64,000 nt of DNA from Streptomyces sp. CG 926 (GTDB taxonomy: Bacteria > Actinomycetota > Actinomycetes > Streptomycetales > Streptomycetaceae), in NCBI RefSeq assembly GCF_003148825.1, contig NZ_QGGZ01000006.1:1-64000 (forward strand), given 5' to 3'. Positions 1-8,297 of this stretch are shown piece by piece (positions within the stretch are counted from its first letter, which is position 1; each line of letters starts with the position of its first letter). Made by a program: the position numbers and the translations under genes. Below the pieces are notes generated by a model. The model made no database searches, was not told the DNA's origin, and saw only the letters and a program-made list of their open reading frames with translations.

Positions 1-204
1 CCGGACAACAGCGACGCCGTCCAGCCCGGTTTCCCCGCCGCCCTGCTGTGGGAGTTCCGGGTCGCCTCGCTCGCCGTCCAGCTCGTCCTGTGGGCCGTGT
101 TCGCCATCGTCTTCGGCGTCCTCGCCCAGAAGCTCCTGGCCGCGCGCGCCGAGGGCGTGGACGCTGCGGCTCCGGCCGCGCAGGAGGCTGCCGCGCTCGG
201 CTGA
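1..204 (+). CDS. cbtA: CbtA-type cobalt transporter subunit, C-terminal fragment
   Basis: Frame 1 is open from the window edge to a TGA at 202-204 and gives the last 67 residues of a membrane protein. The fragment has a GFPAALLWEFRVASL stretch followed by one hydrophobic helix and an Ala-rich tail. This resembles the end of CbtA, the integral membrane subunit of the CbtAB cobalt uptake system, as I remember the family. The start, the earlier helices and any cbtB or cobalamin riboswitch lie outside the window. The ArsR-type regulator 115 bp downstream fits a metal context but does not prove it. Confidence 0.6.
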   Translation, partial: PDNSDAVQPGFPAALLWEFRVASLAVQLVLWAVFAIVFGVLAQKLLAARAEGVDAAAPAAQEAAALG

Positions 205-318
205 TGTCGACCGTGACGCCTGTGCCGGGCCCTGCCGACCCCGTCCGGGGGCGGCGGGGCCCGGGCATTCGCGCGTCCGGGCGCCCACCGCGCGCCGGGG
301 CCGCCCTACGATGTGCGC

Positions 319-723
319 ATGAGTGCGGGCAGACATCCGGCAGGTGGGAACGGTGCGCGGCCGGCGCGTCCGGCTCGGGGCACGCGGGTCGACCCGGGCA
401 TCCAGGTCACGCCGGAGCAGGCCGACCGGCTGGAGGCCGCCGCGTCCGTGCTCGCCCTGCTCGCCGACCGCACCCGCCTGGCGCTCATGGAACACCTCGG
501 CCGGGGCGAGGCCGATGTCACCACCCTCACCGAGGCGTGCGGAGCCGCCCGTCCGTCGGTCAGCCAGCACCTCGCCAAACTCCGTCTGGCCGGGCTGGTC
601 ACCACCCGCAAGGACGGCCGCCGGGTCGTCTACGCGCTGGGGCACGGTCATCTGCGGCGGCTGGTGGACGAGGCGCTGAACGTCGCCGACCACCAGCTCG
701 GTTCCCTCCCGCCGCACGACTGA
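319..723 (+). CDS. ArsR/SmtB-family transcriptional regulator
   Basis: A 134-residue protein with one winged helix-turn-helix: residues about 35-55 hold the LADRTRLALMEHL helix, and a recognition helix reads ARPSVSQHLAKLRLAGLV, followed by the wing RKDGRRVVYAL. This is the ArsR/SmtB fold, usually a metal-released repressor. No clear CxC metal thiolate motif is visible, so the inducer is unknown. It follows cbtA on the same strand, which makes a cobalt or nickel role plausible. ATG 319 is preferred to GTG 313 two codons upstream. Confidence 0.85.
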   Translation: MSAGRHPAGGNGARPARPARGTRVDPGIQVTPEQADRLEAAASVLALLADRTRLALMEHLGRGEADVTTLTEACGAARPSVSQHLAKLRLAGLVTTRKDGRRVVYALGHGHLRRLVDEALNVADHQLGSLPPHD

Positions 724-798
724 CCCCCACGGCGGTCGTGGCCGGGGCGGCGGGCGTGGCGTCGGGATTTGTGCCGGTTGTCGGGTGATGATGCTGCC

Positions 799-1434
799 GT
801 GCGACTTGATCACGTGTCCTATGCGGTGGCCCGCGACAGCTTCGTGTCGACCGTCCAGTGGATCGGATCGGCGCTGGGCGCCGGGTTCGTCGACGGGGGC
901 GTGCACCCGCGCTTCGGCACCCGCAACTTCATTCTCCCGCTGAGCGGCGGCACCTTCGTCGAGGTCGTCACCACACTCGACCACCCCGCCGCCGACCGTG
1001 CACCCTTCGGGCAGGCGGTCGCGCGCCGCGCCGCCGAGGGCGGCGGCTGGCTCGGTTGGGTGGTCTCCGTCGACGACATCGCCCCGGTCGAGGCCCGCCT
1101 CGGCCGCACCTCGGCCGAGGGCCACCGGGTCCGCCCCGACGGGTTCGATCTGAGGTGGAAGCAGATCGGCCTGCTGGAACTGCTGGAGGAACCTCAACTG
1201 CCCTATTTCCTTCAGTGGTCGGTTCCCGTCGAGGAACGCCCGAGCGCCGACCCGCGCACCTCCACCACCATCCACGGGCTCTCCATCGCCGGCGACGCCG
1301 CCTCCATCGCCGAATTCCTCGGCGAACCGGCCGACCACCCCCTCGACCAGATCGATGTCACCTGGGTCGAGGACGAGGAACCGGGTCTGGTCTCGGTCGA
1401 GTTCGCCACCGCCCACGGCCCGGTCACCATCTGA
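799..1434 (+). CDS. VOC superfamily (glyoxalase-like domain) protein
   Basis: A 211-residue protein that starts VRLDHVSYAV, the first beta strand of a VOC module with an early His that is often a metal ligand. The length and a second half resuming at the SIAGDAASIAEFL region match proteins with a glyoxalase-like domain. VOC enzymes act on small molecules using a divalent metal, but the reaction cannot be read from the sequence. The GTG at 799 is chosen because the family similarity begins there; the frame is open back to a TTG at 769. A strong hairpin follows the stop. Confidence 0.75.
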   Translation: MRLDHVSYAVARDSFVSTVQWIGSALGAGFVDGGVHPRFGTRNFILPLSGGTFVEVVTTLDHPAADRAPFGQAVARRAAEGGGWLGWVVSVDDIAPVEARLGRTSAEGHRVRPDGFDLRWKQIGLLELLEEPQLPYFLQWSVPVEERPSADPRTSTTIHGLSIAGDAASIAEFLGEPADHPLDQIDVTWVEDEEPGLVSVEFATAHGPVTI

Positions 1435-1461
1435 CCGGAGCCCCACTGCCCCGCGGGAGCG

Positions 1462-1484
1462 GCCGGCCGGATCTCCCGGCCGGC
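1462..1484 (+). terminator. Hairpin terminator after the VOC gene
   Basis: A perfect 9-bp GC stem (GCCGGCCGG with CCGGCCGGC) around a 5-nt loop begins 27 bp after the stop at 1434. There is no T-tract, which is usual for Streptomyces. It separates the VOC gene from the MFS gene. Confidence 0.55.
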
Positions 1485-1650
1485 GCGAGCCTCTTCGACG
1501 GGTCGGTCGGTCGATCCGGTCCGCCGAGCGGTGCATCAACCGCCTCCAGCACTGGCGCGGCCCGGCCGCACGAGCCGGCCGGCTCGCTCGCGATCGCCTA
1601 CCAGGCCGGGCCCGTACGAGGCGACGCCTGCCCGGAACGGCGCACAACAG

Positions 1651-1666
1651 GTGCACAGGTGCGCAC
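1651..1666. promoter_or_regulatory. Imperfect palindrome upstream of the MFS gene
   Basis: The 16 bp at 1651-1666 match their own reverse complement at 12 positions (GTGC...GCAC ends). The site lies about 60 bp before the MFS start in a less GC-rich patch, so it could be an operator. The rest of 1485-1727 holds no convincing gene. Confidence 0.25.
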
Positions 1667-1727
1667 ATGTTGATTACGCTGAATCCGACATGCTGTCATC
1701 GATCCGCCGAACCGGACGGGGGCGACC

Positions 1728-3206
1728 GTGCTGTCCGTACTGCGCAACAGCGCCTATCGCCGCCTGTTCACCGCCCAGGTCATCTCCCTGGTCGGGACCG
1801 GCCTCGCCACCGTCGCGCTGAGCCTGCTCGCCTACGACCTCGCGGGCGAGCATGCCTCGGCGGTCCTCGGCACCGCCTTCGCGATCAAGATGGTCGCCTA
1901 CGTCACCATCGCCCCGGTGATCGGCGCGGTCGCCGACCGGATTCCCCGCCGCGTCCTGATGACGGCCATGGACCTGATCCGCGCCGGCGCGGCTGCGGCC
2001 CTCCCGTTCGTCGCCGAGATCTGGCAGATCCACGTCCTGATCTTCCTGCTCCAGGCGGCGTCGGCGGCGTTCACCCCGACCTTCCAGGCCACCGTCCCCG
2101 AGATCCTGCCCGCCGAACGTGACTACACCCGGGCCCTGTCGATGAGCCGGCTCGCCTACGACCTGGAGAGCCTCTTCAGTCCGGTCCTGGCCACAGCGCT
2201 GCTCGGCCTGCTCTCCTACGACTGGCTGTTCGCCGGCACGACCGTCGGATTCCTCGCCTCCGCCGCGCTCATCGTCGCCACGGCCCTGCCCGGACCCGCC
2301 CCGGTCGAACGCACCGGCGGCGTTCGCGCCACAGCCCTCTTCGGCACCCGCCTCTTCCGGGCCACGCCCCGGCTGCGGGCCCTGCTCGCACTCGACCTCG
2401 CGGTCGCCGCCGCCGGGGCCGCCGTCCTCGTCGACACCGTCTCCCTGGTACGCGGACCCCTCGACCGCCCGGCCGGCGCCGTCCCGCTCGCCCTCGGGGC
2501 ATACGGCGCCGGCTCCATGGTGACCGCGCTGTTCCTGCCCCGCCTCCTGCAACGCTCCACCGACCGGGCCGTGATGCTCTGCGCCGCCTTCGCCCTCCCG
2601 CCGGCCCTGGCGGTCGGGGCCGCGCTCGCCGCGACCGGCCCGCGCGCGTGGTCCTGGCCCGCGCTCCTGGCCGTCTGGGCCGTGATCGGCGCCGCCTGCT
2701 CGGCCGTGCTGACTCCGGGGGGCCGGGTGATCCGCCGCTCCACCGCCGACGCGGACCTGCCCGCCGCCTTCGCCGCCCGGTTCTCCCTCTCCCACGGCTG
2801 CTGGCTGCTCACCTACCCACTGGCCGGGTGGCTCGCCGCGGGGGCGGGGCTGCCGCTGACCGTTCTGGTCCTGGCCGCCGTCTCCCTGGGCGCCGGCGCC
2901 GCCGCGGCGGCGCTCTGGCCGGCCCGGGACCCGGACCGGCTGGAACACGTACACCCGGACCTCCCGCCCGGCCACCCACACCTCGCCGACGCCCGCCCCG
3001 CCACGGGCGGTTGGCGGCACGGGCACCACTACGTCATCGACCGGCACCACCACCGCTGGCCCGAAGGAACACCTGGCCGGTCGCGCCGGGCGGCGTCCCG
3101 ATCGCCCGGCCCGGCCCGGGCGCGCGGTGTCCACGGCGGGGATCAGGGCGACCGGGTGAAGATGACGGGAGGTGCCCCGACAGGGTACGAAGATCCTTGT
3201 GAGTGA
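1728..3206 (+). CDS. MFS efflux transporter with His-rich C-terminal domain
   Basis: A 492-residue major facilitator protein with about 12 hydrophobic segments up to residue 400. A typical MFS motif-A-like loop (GAVADRIPRRVLM) follows the second helix. After the last helix is a soluble tail of about 90 residues with repeated histidines (LEHVHPDLPPGHPHL, then HGHHYVIDRHHHRWP). A tail of this kind occurs in a subset of MFS exporters; it may bind metal or regulate transport, but that is inference. The GTG start has a GGGGG ribosome site just before it. The end overlaps the start of the next gene by 8 bp, so the two are probably co-translated. Confidence 0.85.
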   Translation: MLSVLRNSAYRRLFTAQVISLVGTGLATVALSLLAYDLAGEHASAVLGTAFAIKMVAYVTIAPVIGAVADRIPRRVLMTAMDLIRAGAAAALPFVAEIWQIHVLIFLLQAASAAFTPTFQATVPEILPAERDYTRALSMSRLAYDLESLFSPVLATALLGLLSYDWLFAGTTVGFLASAALIVATALPGPAPVERTGGVRATALFGTRLFRATPRLRALLALDLAVAAAGAAVLVDTVSLVRGPLDRPAGAVPLALGAYGAGSMVTALFLPRLLQRSTDRAVMLCAAFALPPALAVGAALAATGPRAWSWPALLAVWAVIGAACSAVLTPGGRVIRRSTADADLPAAFAARFSLSHGCWLLTYPLAGWLAAGAGLPLTVLVLAAVSLGAGAAAAALWPARDPDRLEHVHPDLPPGHPHLADARPATGGWRHGHHYVIDRHHHRWPEGTPGRSRRAASRSPGPARARGVHGGDQGDRVKMTGGAPTGYEDPCE

Positions 3207-3783
3207 AAAGACCCCGGCGGAGACCGTCCGCGTGTTCATAGCGCTGGCGCCGCCCGACGAGGCGAAGGAAGAGCTGGAGCAGCGGCTGGAGCCGGCCTAC
3301 GCCGCGTACCCGCGCATGCGCTGGAACCGTATCGAGGACTGGCACATCACCCTGGCCTTCCTCGGCGAGCTCCCGGTCACCGCCGTCGAACTCCTGCGGG
3401 CACCGCTCGCGGAGCTCGCCGCGACCCGGCGGCCCCTGCGGCTCGCGCTGCGCGGCGGCGGGCACTTCGACGAGCGGGTCCTGTGGACGGGGATCGACGG
3501 GGACCTCGACGGACTGCACCTCCTCGCCGCCGAGGTCCGCGCCGCGGTCACCGACTGCGGCATCCCCTTCCACGGCCGGCCGCTGCGCCCCCATCTGACG
3601 CTGGCGCGCGCCCGCCGCCACGACACCACCAGCGCGGTGGAGGCCGCCGACGGACTCGACGGCTTCACCGGCCGTCCGTGGCAGACCCACCGCCTCCACC
3701 TCGTCGGAAGCAACACCGGCCGCGGACCCGGGCCCATCCACTACCGTGACATCCGGTCCTGGCCCTTCGAGGGCGGCGGCTGA
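3199..3783 (+). CDS. thpR: RNA 2',3'-cyclic phosphodiesterase (ThpR/LigT family)
   Basis: A 194-residue 2H phosphoesterase. Both catalytic HxTx motifs are present: WHITLAF near residue 47 and PHLTLAR near residue 133. The family hydrolyses 2',3'-cyclic phosphate ends of RNA to 2'-phosphates and can ligate some tRNA halves in vitro; its cellular role is poorly defined. GTG 3199 overlaps the end of the MFS gene. The frame is open back to 3172, where a GGGAGG sits directly on a GTG, so the start is uncertain by up to nine codons. Confidence 0.85.
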   Translation: MSEKTPAETVRVFIALAPPDEAKEELEQRLEPAYAAYPRMRWNRIEDWHITLAFLGELPVTAVELLRAPLAELAATRRPLRLALRGGGHFDERVLWTGIDGDLDGLHLLAAEVRAAVTDCGIPFHGRPLRPHLTLARARRHDTTSAVEAADGLDGFTGRPWQTHRLHLVGSNTGRGPGPIHYRDIRSWPFEGGG

Positions 3784-3973
3784 GGCGAGCGTGCCGCCCC
3801 GGCCCCGTGGCACGCCCGGGACCCCGTCCGCCGTGCCCACGGGGCGGACTCCCCTACCGTCGACGTGCAGGGTGTGCGGTCGGCGCGCCGTCCGGCGGAG
3901 CGCCACCGAATGCGACAAGAACCGTACGACCGCTGCTGAGTGAGTCATCTGTCCATCGCACCGGGAGATACGC

Positions 3974-4978
3974 ATGAGGATGCTGATCAACAGTCCGCAG
4001 ACCGTGGTCGCCGACGCCCTACGGGGGATGGCGGCCGCCCATCCCGAGCTCGACGTCGATGTGGAGCGACGGGTCGTCGTACGGCGGGACGCCCGGGCCG
4101 GCGGACGGGTCGGGGTGGTGTCCGGGGGCGGGTCCGGGCACGAGCCGCTGCACGCCGGGTTCGTGGGCTACGGAATGCTGTCGGCCGCGTGTCCCGGGGA
4201 GGTCTTCACCTCGCCGGTGCCCGACCAGATGGTGCGGGCGGCCGCGGCGGTGGACTCCGGTCAAGGGGTGCTGTTCGTCGTCAAGAACTACACCGGTGAC
4301 GTGCTGAACTTCGAGATGGCCGCCGAGCTCGCCGAGGAGGACGGCCTGCGGATCGAGCGCGTCCTGGTCGACGACGATGTCGCGGTGACCGACAGCCTGT
4401 TCACCGCCGGACGCCGCGGTACCGGGGCCACCCTGTTCGTCGAGAAGATCGCCGGCGCGGCCGCCGAGGAAGGGGCGCCGCTGGAACGGGTCGCCGCGCT
4501 CGCCCGGCGGGTCGACGAGTGCTCGCGGAGCTTCGGGGTGGCGCTGAGCGCGTGCACCACGCCCGCGAAGGGCAGCCCGACCTTCGACCTGCCGGACGGG
4601 GAGCTGGAGTTGGGCATCGGCATCCACGGCGAACCGGGTCGGGAGCGGCGCCCGATGATGTCGGCGCGGGAGATCGCGGAGGTCGCGATGGGCGCCGTAC
4701 TGGAGGAGCTCGCGCAGATCGGGCCGGCCGACGGTCCGGTGCTGGCGCTGGTCAACGGGATGGGGGCGACCCCGCTGCTGGAGCTGTACGGCTTCCACGC
4801 GGAGGTGGCGCGGGTGCTCGCCGAGCGTGGTGTGCCGGTGGCGCGGGCGCTCGTCGGCAACTACGTCACCTCGCTGGACATGGCGGGGTGTTCGGTGACG
4901 CTGTGCCGGGCCGACGAGGAGCTGTTGCGGCTGTGGGACGCGCCCGTGCAGACGGCGGCGCTGCGCTGGGGTCGCTGA
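3974..4978 (+). CDS. dhaK: Dihydroxyacetone kinase subunit DhaK
   Basis: A 334-residue DhaK. The N-terminal half carries the substrate loop GGGSGHEPLHAGFVG and the C-terminal half has GIHGEPG, whose His218 is the residue that binds dihydroxyacetone covalently in the family. DhaK presents the substrate to the nucleotide-loaded DhaL, giving dihydroxyacetone phosphate for glycolysis. A GGGAGA ribosome site lies 8 bp before the ATG. It is the first gene of a dhaK-dhaL-dhaM operon; the 190 bp upstream probably hold its promoter. No DhaS or DhaR regulator is adjacent. Confidence 0.95.
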   Translation: MRMLINSPQTVVADALRGMAAAHPELDVDVERRVVVRRDARAGGRVGVVSGGGSGHEPLHAGFVGYGMLSAACPGEVFTSPVPDQMVRAAAAVDSGQGVLFVVKNYTGDVLNFEMAAELAEEDGLRIERVLVDDDVAVTDSLFTAGRRGTGATLFVEKIAGAAAEEGAPLERVAALARRVDECSRSFGVALSACTTPAKGSPTFDLPDGELELGIGIHGEPGRERRPMMSAREIAEVAMGAVLEELAQIGPADGPVLALVNGMGATPLLELYGFHAEVARVLAERGVPVARALVGNYVTSLDMAGCSVTLCRADEELLRLWDAPVQTAALRWGR

Positions 4979-5038
4979 ACGTGCGGAACGTATGGTGGCG
5001 TTGGAACCGGCCGGACAGGTGCGAGGCGAGGAGAACCG

Positions 5039-5653
5039 GTGCGTGACGCAGATTTCTTCCGGCGCTGGATGGCGGCCGCCGCGGCCTCGGTGGAGCGGGA
5101 GGCGGACCGGCTGACCGAGCTCGACTCCCCCATCGGGGACGCCGACCACGGGAGCAATCTGCGCCGGGGCTTCACGGCCGTGCTCGCGGCCCTGGAGGCG
5201 GAGCCGACCTCGATGGTGCCGGGCGCGGTGCTCCAGTTGGCCGGGCGGACGCTGATCTCCACGGTCGGCGGCGCGTCGGGACCCCTGTACGGGACGCTGC
5301 TGCGGCGCACGGGCAAGGCGCTCGGGGAGTCGGCCGAGGTGTCCGACGCGGAGCTGCGCGAGGCCCTGTCCGAGGGGGTCGGGGCGGTGGCGCAGCTGGG
5401 CGGGGCGGCGCCGGGCGACAAGACGATGCTGGACGCGCTGGTGCCCGGGGTGGCCGCTGCGGGTACGTCGTACCGGGCGGCCGCGCTCGCTGCGGAGAAC
5501 GGGGCGCTGGCGACGGTGCCGATGCGGGCGCGCAAGGGGCGGGCCAGCTACCTGGGCGAGCGGAGCATCGGCCACCAGGATCCGGGGGCCACCTCGTCGG
5601 CGCTGTTGCTGGCGGCGCTGGCGGACGTGGCGGAGCCGGCGGGCGCGCGGTGA
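5039..5653 (+). CDS. dhaL: Dihydroxyacetone kinase ADP-binding subunit DhaL
   Basis: A 204-residue DhaL. The metal-binding loop IGDADHGSN is at residues about 32-40 and the nucleotide loop GGASGPLYG near residue 80. In PTS-dependent systems DhaL keeps a bound ADP that is rephosphorylated by DhaM and then phosphorylates the substrate held by DhaK. The GTG start has AGGAGA seven bases upstream. It lies 60 bp after dhaK, and its stop overlaps the dhaM start by four bases (GTGA), which indicates translational coupling. Confidence 0.95.
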   Translation: MRDADFFRRWMAAAAASVEREADRLTELDSPIGDADHGSNLRRGFTAVLAALEAEPTSMVPGAVLQLAGRTLISTVGGASGPLYGTLLRRTGKALGESAEVSDAELREALSEGVGAVAQLGGAAPGDKTMLDALVPGVAAAGTSYRAAALAAENGALATVPMRARKGRASYLGERSIGHQDPGATSSALLLAALADVAEPAGAR

Positions 5654-6117
5654 CGGCCGAGCGGCAGGGGCCCGGCTCCGCGCCCGCCACCGTGCCCGCG
5701 CCCGTGCCCGACGCCGGCCCGGCCCTGGTCGGCATCGTGCTGGTGTCGCACAGTGAGCGGGTCGCGGAGGCGGTGGCCGAACTGGCACGCGAGCTGGCCG
5801 CCGGCGGACCCGTGGCTGCGGTGGCCGCGGCCGGCGGCACGCCGTTGGGCGGGCTCGGCACGAGCGCGGAACGGATCGTCGCGGCCGCCCGGGAGGTGGA
5901 CCGTGGTGCCGGGGTGGCCCTGCTGGCCGACCTGGGCAGCTCGGTGCTGACGGTGAAGGCCCTGCTGATGGAGGACGAACTCCCGGCGGGTTCCGCCCTG
6001 TTGGACGCGCCGTTCGTCGAGGGCGCGGTGGCGGCGGTGGTCACCGCGTCCACCGGAGCTCCCTTGGCGGCGGTCACGGCGGCCGCCGAGGAGGCGTACA
6101 CCTACCGCAAGGCCTGA
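5650..6117 (+). CDS. dhaM: PTS-dependent dihydroxyacetone kinase phosphotransferase subunit DhaM
   Basis: A 155-residue EIIA-mannose-like domain. VSHSERVAEAV contains the phosphorylated histidine, and the central LLADLGSSVLTVK is typical of the family. It receives phosphate from HPr and passes it to ADP on DhaL. Only the EIIA-like domain is present, without the HPr and enzyme I domains fused in some DhaM proteins, so the general PTS enzymes must be encoded elsewhere. The first 25 residues are a Pro/Ala-rich extension. Confidence 0.92.
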   Translation: MTAERQGPGSAPATVPAPVPDAGPALVGIVLVSHSERVAEAVAELARELAAGGPVAAVAAAGGTPLGGLGTSAERIVAAAREVDRGAGVALLADLGSSVLTVKALLMEDELPAGSALLDAPFVEGAVAAVVTASTGAPLAAVTAAAEEAYTYRKA

Positions 6118-6172
6118 GTCCGGGCCGCCGCTCCCGGGTCGTGCCGGGCCCGGGCAACGCGGCCCGCCGGAC
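6118..6172. terminator. Hairpin between dhaM and the S4 gene
   Basis: GTCCGG at 6118 pairs with CCGGAC at 6167, and GCCGC pairs with GCGGC across a 3-nt bulge. The hairpin lies between the stops of two convergent genes and could end transcription from both sides. Confidence 0.45.
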
Positions 6173-6227
6173 CCGCCCGCCTCGGCCGGCCCGCCCGCCT
6201 CCCGCGGCACGATCCGGAGGGGATGGT

Positions 6228-6614
6228 CTACGGCCGGCCGCGGAGGGTTTCGATGTCGCGGCGCTCGCGCTTCGTCGGGCGGCCCGCTCCCCGGTCGCGG
6301 ATGCCGACCACGGCGGCCTCCACGGGCGTGGGCGGCGGCGGGCTGTTGTCGATCAGGCACTCGGCGGCGACGGGGGCGCCGACCCGCTTGGACACGGGCC
6401 GCTTGACGACGACGATCCGCTCGCGCCCCGCGTGGAAGAGCCGTACCTCGTCCCCCGCGCGCACGGGCTGCGCCGGCTTGGCGCGCTCCCCGTTGACCTT
6501 CACATGGCCCGCCCGGCACGCGGTCGCCGCGATCGAGCGGGTCTTGGTCAGGCGCACGGACCAGATCCACGCGTCGACCCGTACCGTGCCCGTGCCCGTT
6601 CCCTCATCAGCCAT
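6228..6614 (-). CDS. S4-domain RNA-binding protein (Hsp15-like)
   Basis: A 128-residue basic protein. Residues about 10-70 form an S4 RNA-binding domain (VRVDAWIWSVRLTKTRS, then ACRAGHVKVNGERAKPA and a GDEVRL strand), followed by a charged tail. Hsp15-type S4 proteins bind stalled or split 50S subunits; whether this homologue does so is not known. The ATG at 6614 begins MADEG. The frame is open 24 codons further upstream, but that stretch crosses the intergenic region with the molybdate regulator. Confidence 0.8.
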   Translation of the reverse strand: MADEGTGTGTVRVDAWIWSVRLTKTRSIAATACRAGHVKVNGERAKPAQPVRAGDEVRLFHAGRERIVVVKRPVSKRVGAPVAAECLIDNSPPPPTPVEAAVVGIRDRGAGRPTKRERRDIETLRGRP

Positions 6615-6679
6615 GCCCCCGACTCTAGCGAGCCGGGTACGGCGAACCGGAACGAATTTCGGCAGATGCGCCAAGAAGT

Positions 6680-6693
6680 ATGGCATCTGCCAT
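6680..6693. promoter_or_regulatory. Palindrome in the S4 / HTH-TOBE divergent promoter region
   Basis: ATGGCA and TGCCAT form perfect 6-bp arms around 2 bp. The site lies inside the 135-bp gap between divergent genes, in a locally AT-richer patch. It is a candidate operator for the TOBE regulator downstream, by position only. Confidence 0.3.
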
Positions 6694-6749
6694 GGAGATC
6701 AGGCCAAGAGAATTGCAAATGCGCCACACGTACCCATACGTTGTCGCCC

Positions 6750-7145
6750 ATGCAGTCCTACACCATCGGACAGGCGGCGCGTCTGCTGGGCGTCAGCCCG
6801 GACACCGCACGCCGCTGGGCCGACGCCGGCCGGGTCGTGACCCATCGCGACGAAGGCGGCCGACGCCTGATCGACGGACGCGACCTTGCCGCCTTCTCCG
6901 TCGAGGTGGGCCAGGGTGCCCACATCGAGGACGGGGAACCGTACACCTCGGCGCGCAATGCCTTTCCCGGCATCGTCACGGCCGTCAAACTCGGCGACGT
7001 GGCCGCCCAGGTCGAGATCCAGGCAGGTCCCCACCGCCTCGTCTCGCTGCTCACCCGTGAGGCCGTCGAGGAGCTCGGGCTGGAGGTCGGCATGCAGGCC
7101 ACCGCCCGCGTGAAGTCCACCAGCGTGCACATCGACCGCACCTGA
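6750..7145 (+). CDS. HTH-TOBE molybdate-responsive regulator-like protein
   Basis: A 131-residue protein. Residues 1-50 are a MerR/excisionase-type helix-turn-helix (YTIGQAARLLGVSPDTARRW). Residues about 68-130 are one TOBE (molybdopterin-binding, Mop-like) domain beginning RNAFPGIVTAVKLG. Such proteins are thought to sense molybdate or tungstate and control or support the mod transporter; position upstream of modA supports this. It contains no catalytic motif. The ATG at 6750 begins at the HTH. Confidence 0.85.
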   Translation: MQSYTIGQAARLLGVSPDTARRWADAGRVVTHRDEGGRRLIDGRDLAAFSVEVGQGAHIEDGEPYTSARNAFPGIVTAVKLGDVAAQVEIQAGPHRLVSLLTREAVEELGLEVGMQATARVKSTSVHIDRT

Positions 7146-7302
7146 TCCGGACGACGCCCTACGCCGTCCGCCCGCGGTCCCCCGCACCAGCCGCTCAGCA
7201 TCACCGAACGTCCCCACCCGCTCCGCCCGTCACCGGCGCGGGTCACCACCGCGCGGTTCCGGCACCAGGCCGGCCGCCGACCCGACCGAGGAGCATCTGC
7301 TC

Positions 7303-8097
7303 ATGTCCCCGATCATGATCCGTCGTCGTACCGCCGCCGCCGCGCTGACCGCCGCCCTGCTCGTGCCGCTGGCCGCCTGCGGCAAGAGCGACGACGGCAA
7401 GGCCGCCGCCGACCCCACCCCCGCGCCGAAGGCCGTGAACCTCACGGTGCTGGCCGCCTCCTCCCTCACCGATGTCTTCAAGACCGCGGGTGAGGAGTAC
7501 CAGAAGACCCACCCCGGCACGAAGATCACGTTCTCCTTCGCCGGCTCTCAGGAGCTCGCGGCCCAGGTCAAGCAGGGTGCCCCGGCCGACGCGCTGGTCA
7601 CCGCCGACACCAAGACCATGGACGGGCTGAAGGCCGAGACCGGCGACGCCACGATCATCGCCAAGAACCGTCTGGTCATCGCGGCCACCAAGGCCAACCC
7701 GTTCAAGATCGACGAGCTCAAGGACCTCGCCGACACCAAGATCAAGGTCGTGCTCGCCGCGCCCGAGGTCCCGGTCGGCCGCTACAGCAAGCAGATCCTC
7801 GACGCCCAGAAGATCGAGGTGAAGCCGGTCTCCCAGGAGCCCAACGTCCGCGCCGTGCTGAGCAAGGTCGAGCTCGGCGAGGCCGACGCCGGTCTCGTCT
7901 ACAAGACCGACTCCGCCAAGTCCGGCGACAAGGTCGTCACCGTGGAGATCCCGGACGAGCAGAACGCCGTGGCCTCCTACCCGGCCGCCACGCTGAAGCA
8001 GTCCAAGAACGCCACCGACGCGGCCGCCTTCGTGGCCTGGCTGAGCACCCCCGAGGCGCAGAAGATCCTCCAGGACGCGGGCTTCCAGAAGGCGTAA
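7303..8097 (+). CDS. modA: Molybdate ABC transporter substrate-binding lipoprotein ModA
   Basis: A 264-residue exported lipoprotein: a basic N-terminus, a hydrophobic stretch and the lipobox LAAC with Cys at residue 26. The mature part begins with the ModA signature LTVLAASSLTDVFK and continues as a periplasmic-binding protein of usual length. It should capture molybdate or tungstate at the cell surface. ATG 7303 has GAGGAG ten bases upstream; ATG 7315 is an alternative. A terminator-like hairpin lies between it and the fused transporter gene. Confidence 0.93.
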   Translation: MSPIMIRRRTAAAALTAALLVPLAACGKSDDGKAAADPTPAPKAVNLTVLAASSLTDVFKTAGEEYQKTHPGTKITFSFAGSQELAAQVKQGAPADALVTADTKTMDGLKAETGDATIIAKNRLVIAATKANPFKIDELKDLADTKIKVVLAAPEVPVGRYSKQILDAQKIEVKPVSQEPNVRAVLSKVELGEADAGLVYKTDSAKSGDKVVTVEIPDEQNAVASYPAATLKQSKNATDAAAFVAWLSTPEAQKILQDAGFQKA

Positions 8098-8121
8098 CCG
8101 CCGTACGACCCGCACCCCCTG

Positions 8122-8156
8122 AGGGGCTGCCTGGTCCGGGGGGACAGGCGGCCCCT
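8122..8156 (+). terminator. Hairpin after modA
   Basis: A 12-bp stem (AGGGGCTGCCTG with CAGGCGGCCCCT, one G-T pair) around an 11-nt loop lies 25 bp after the modA stop. It may partly end transcription so that modA is made in excess of the transporter, a common arrangement for binding proteins. Confidence 0.5.
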
Positions 8157-8297
8157 CTCGGCGTTCGCGGTTCGCGCACACAGGGCCTCTGCGCGGCCCG
8201 CGCACACAGGTCCCCGGACACGACGCCGTCCGGCCGGCCACCGGCCTCCCGCCGTCTACGCTTCTCCCGCATCCGACACCCGTAGCCAGGAACCCTG

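Noticed and set aside
1674..3239. 521-codon open frame on the minus strand
   Set aside because: It is antisense to the MFS gene, extremely Gly/Arg-rich and has no family signature; it is a by-product of high GC third positions.
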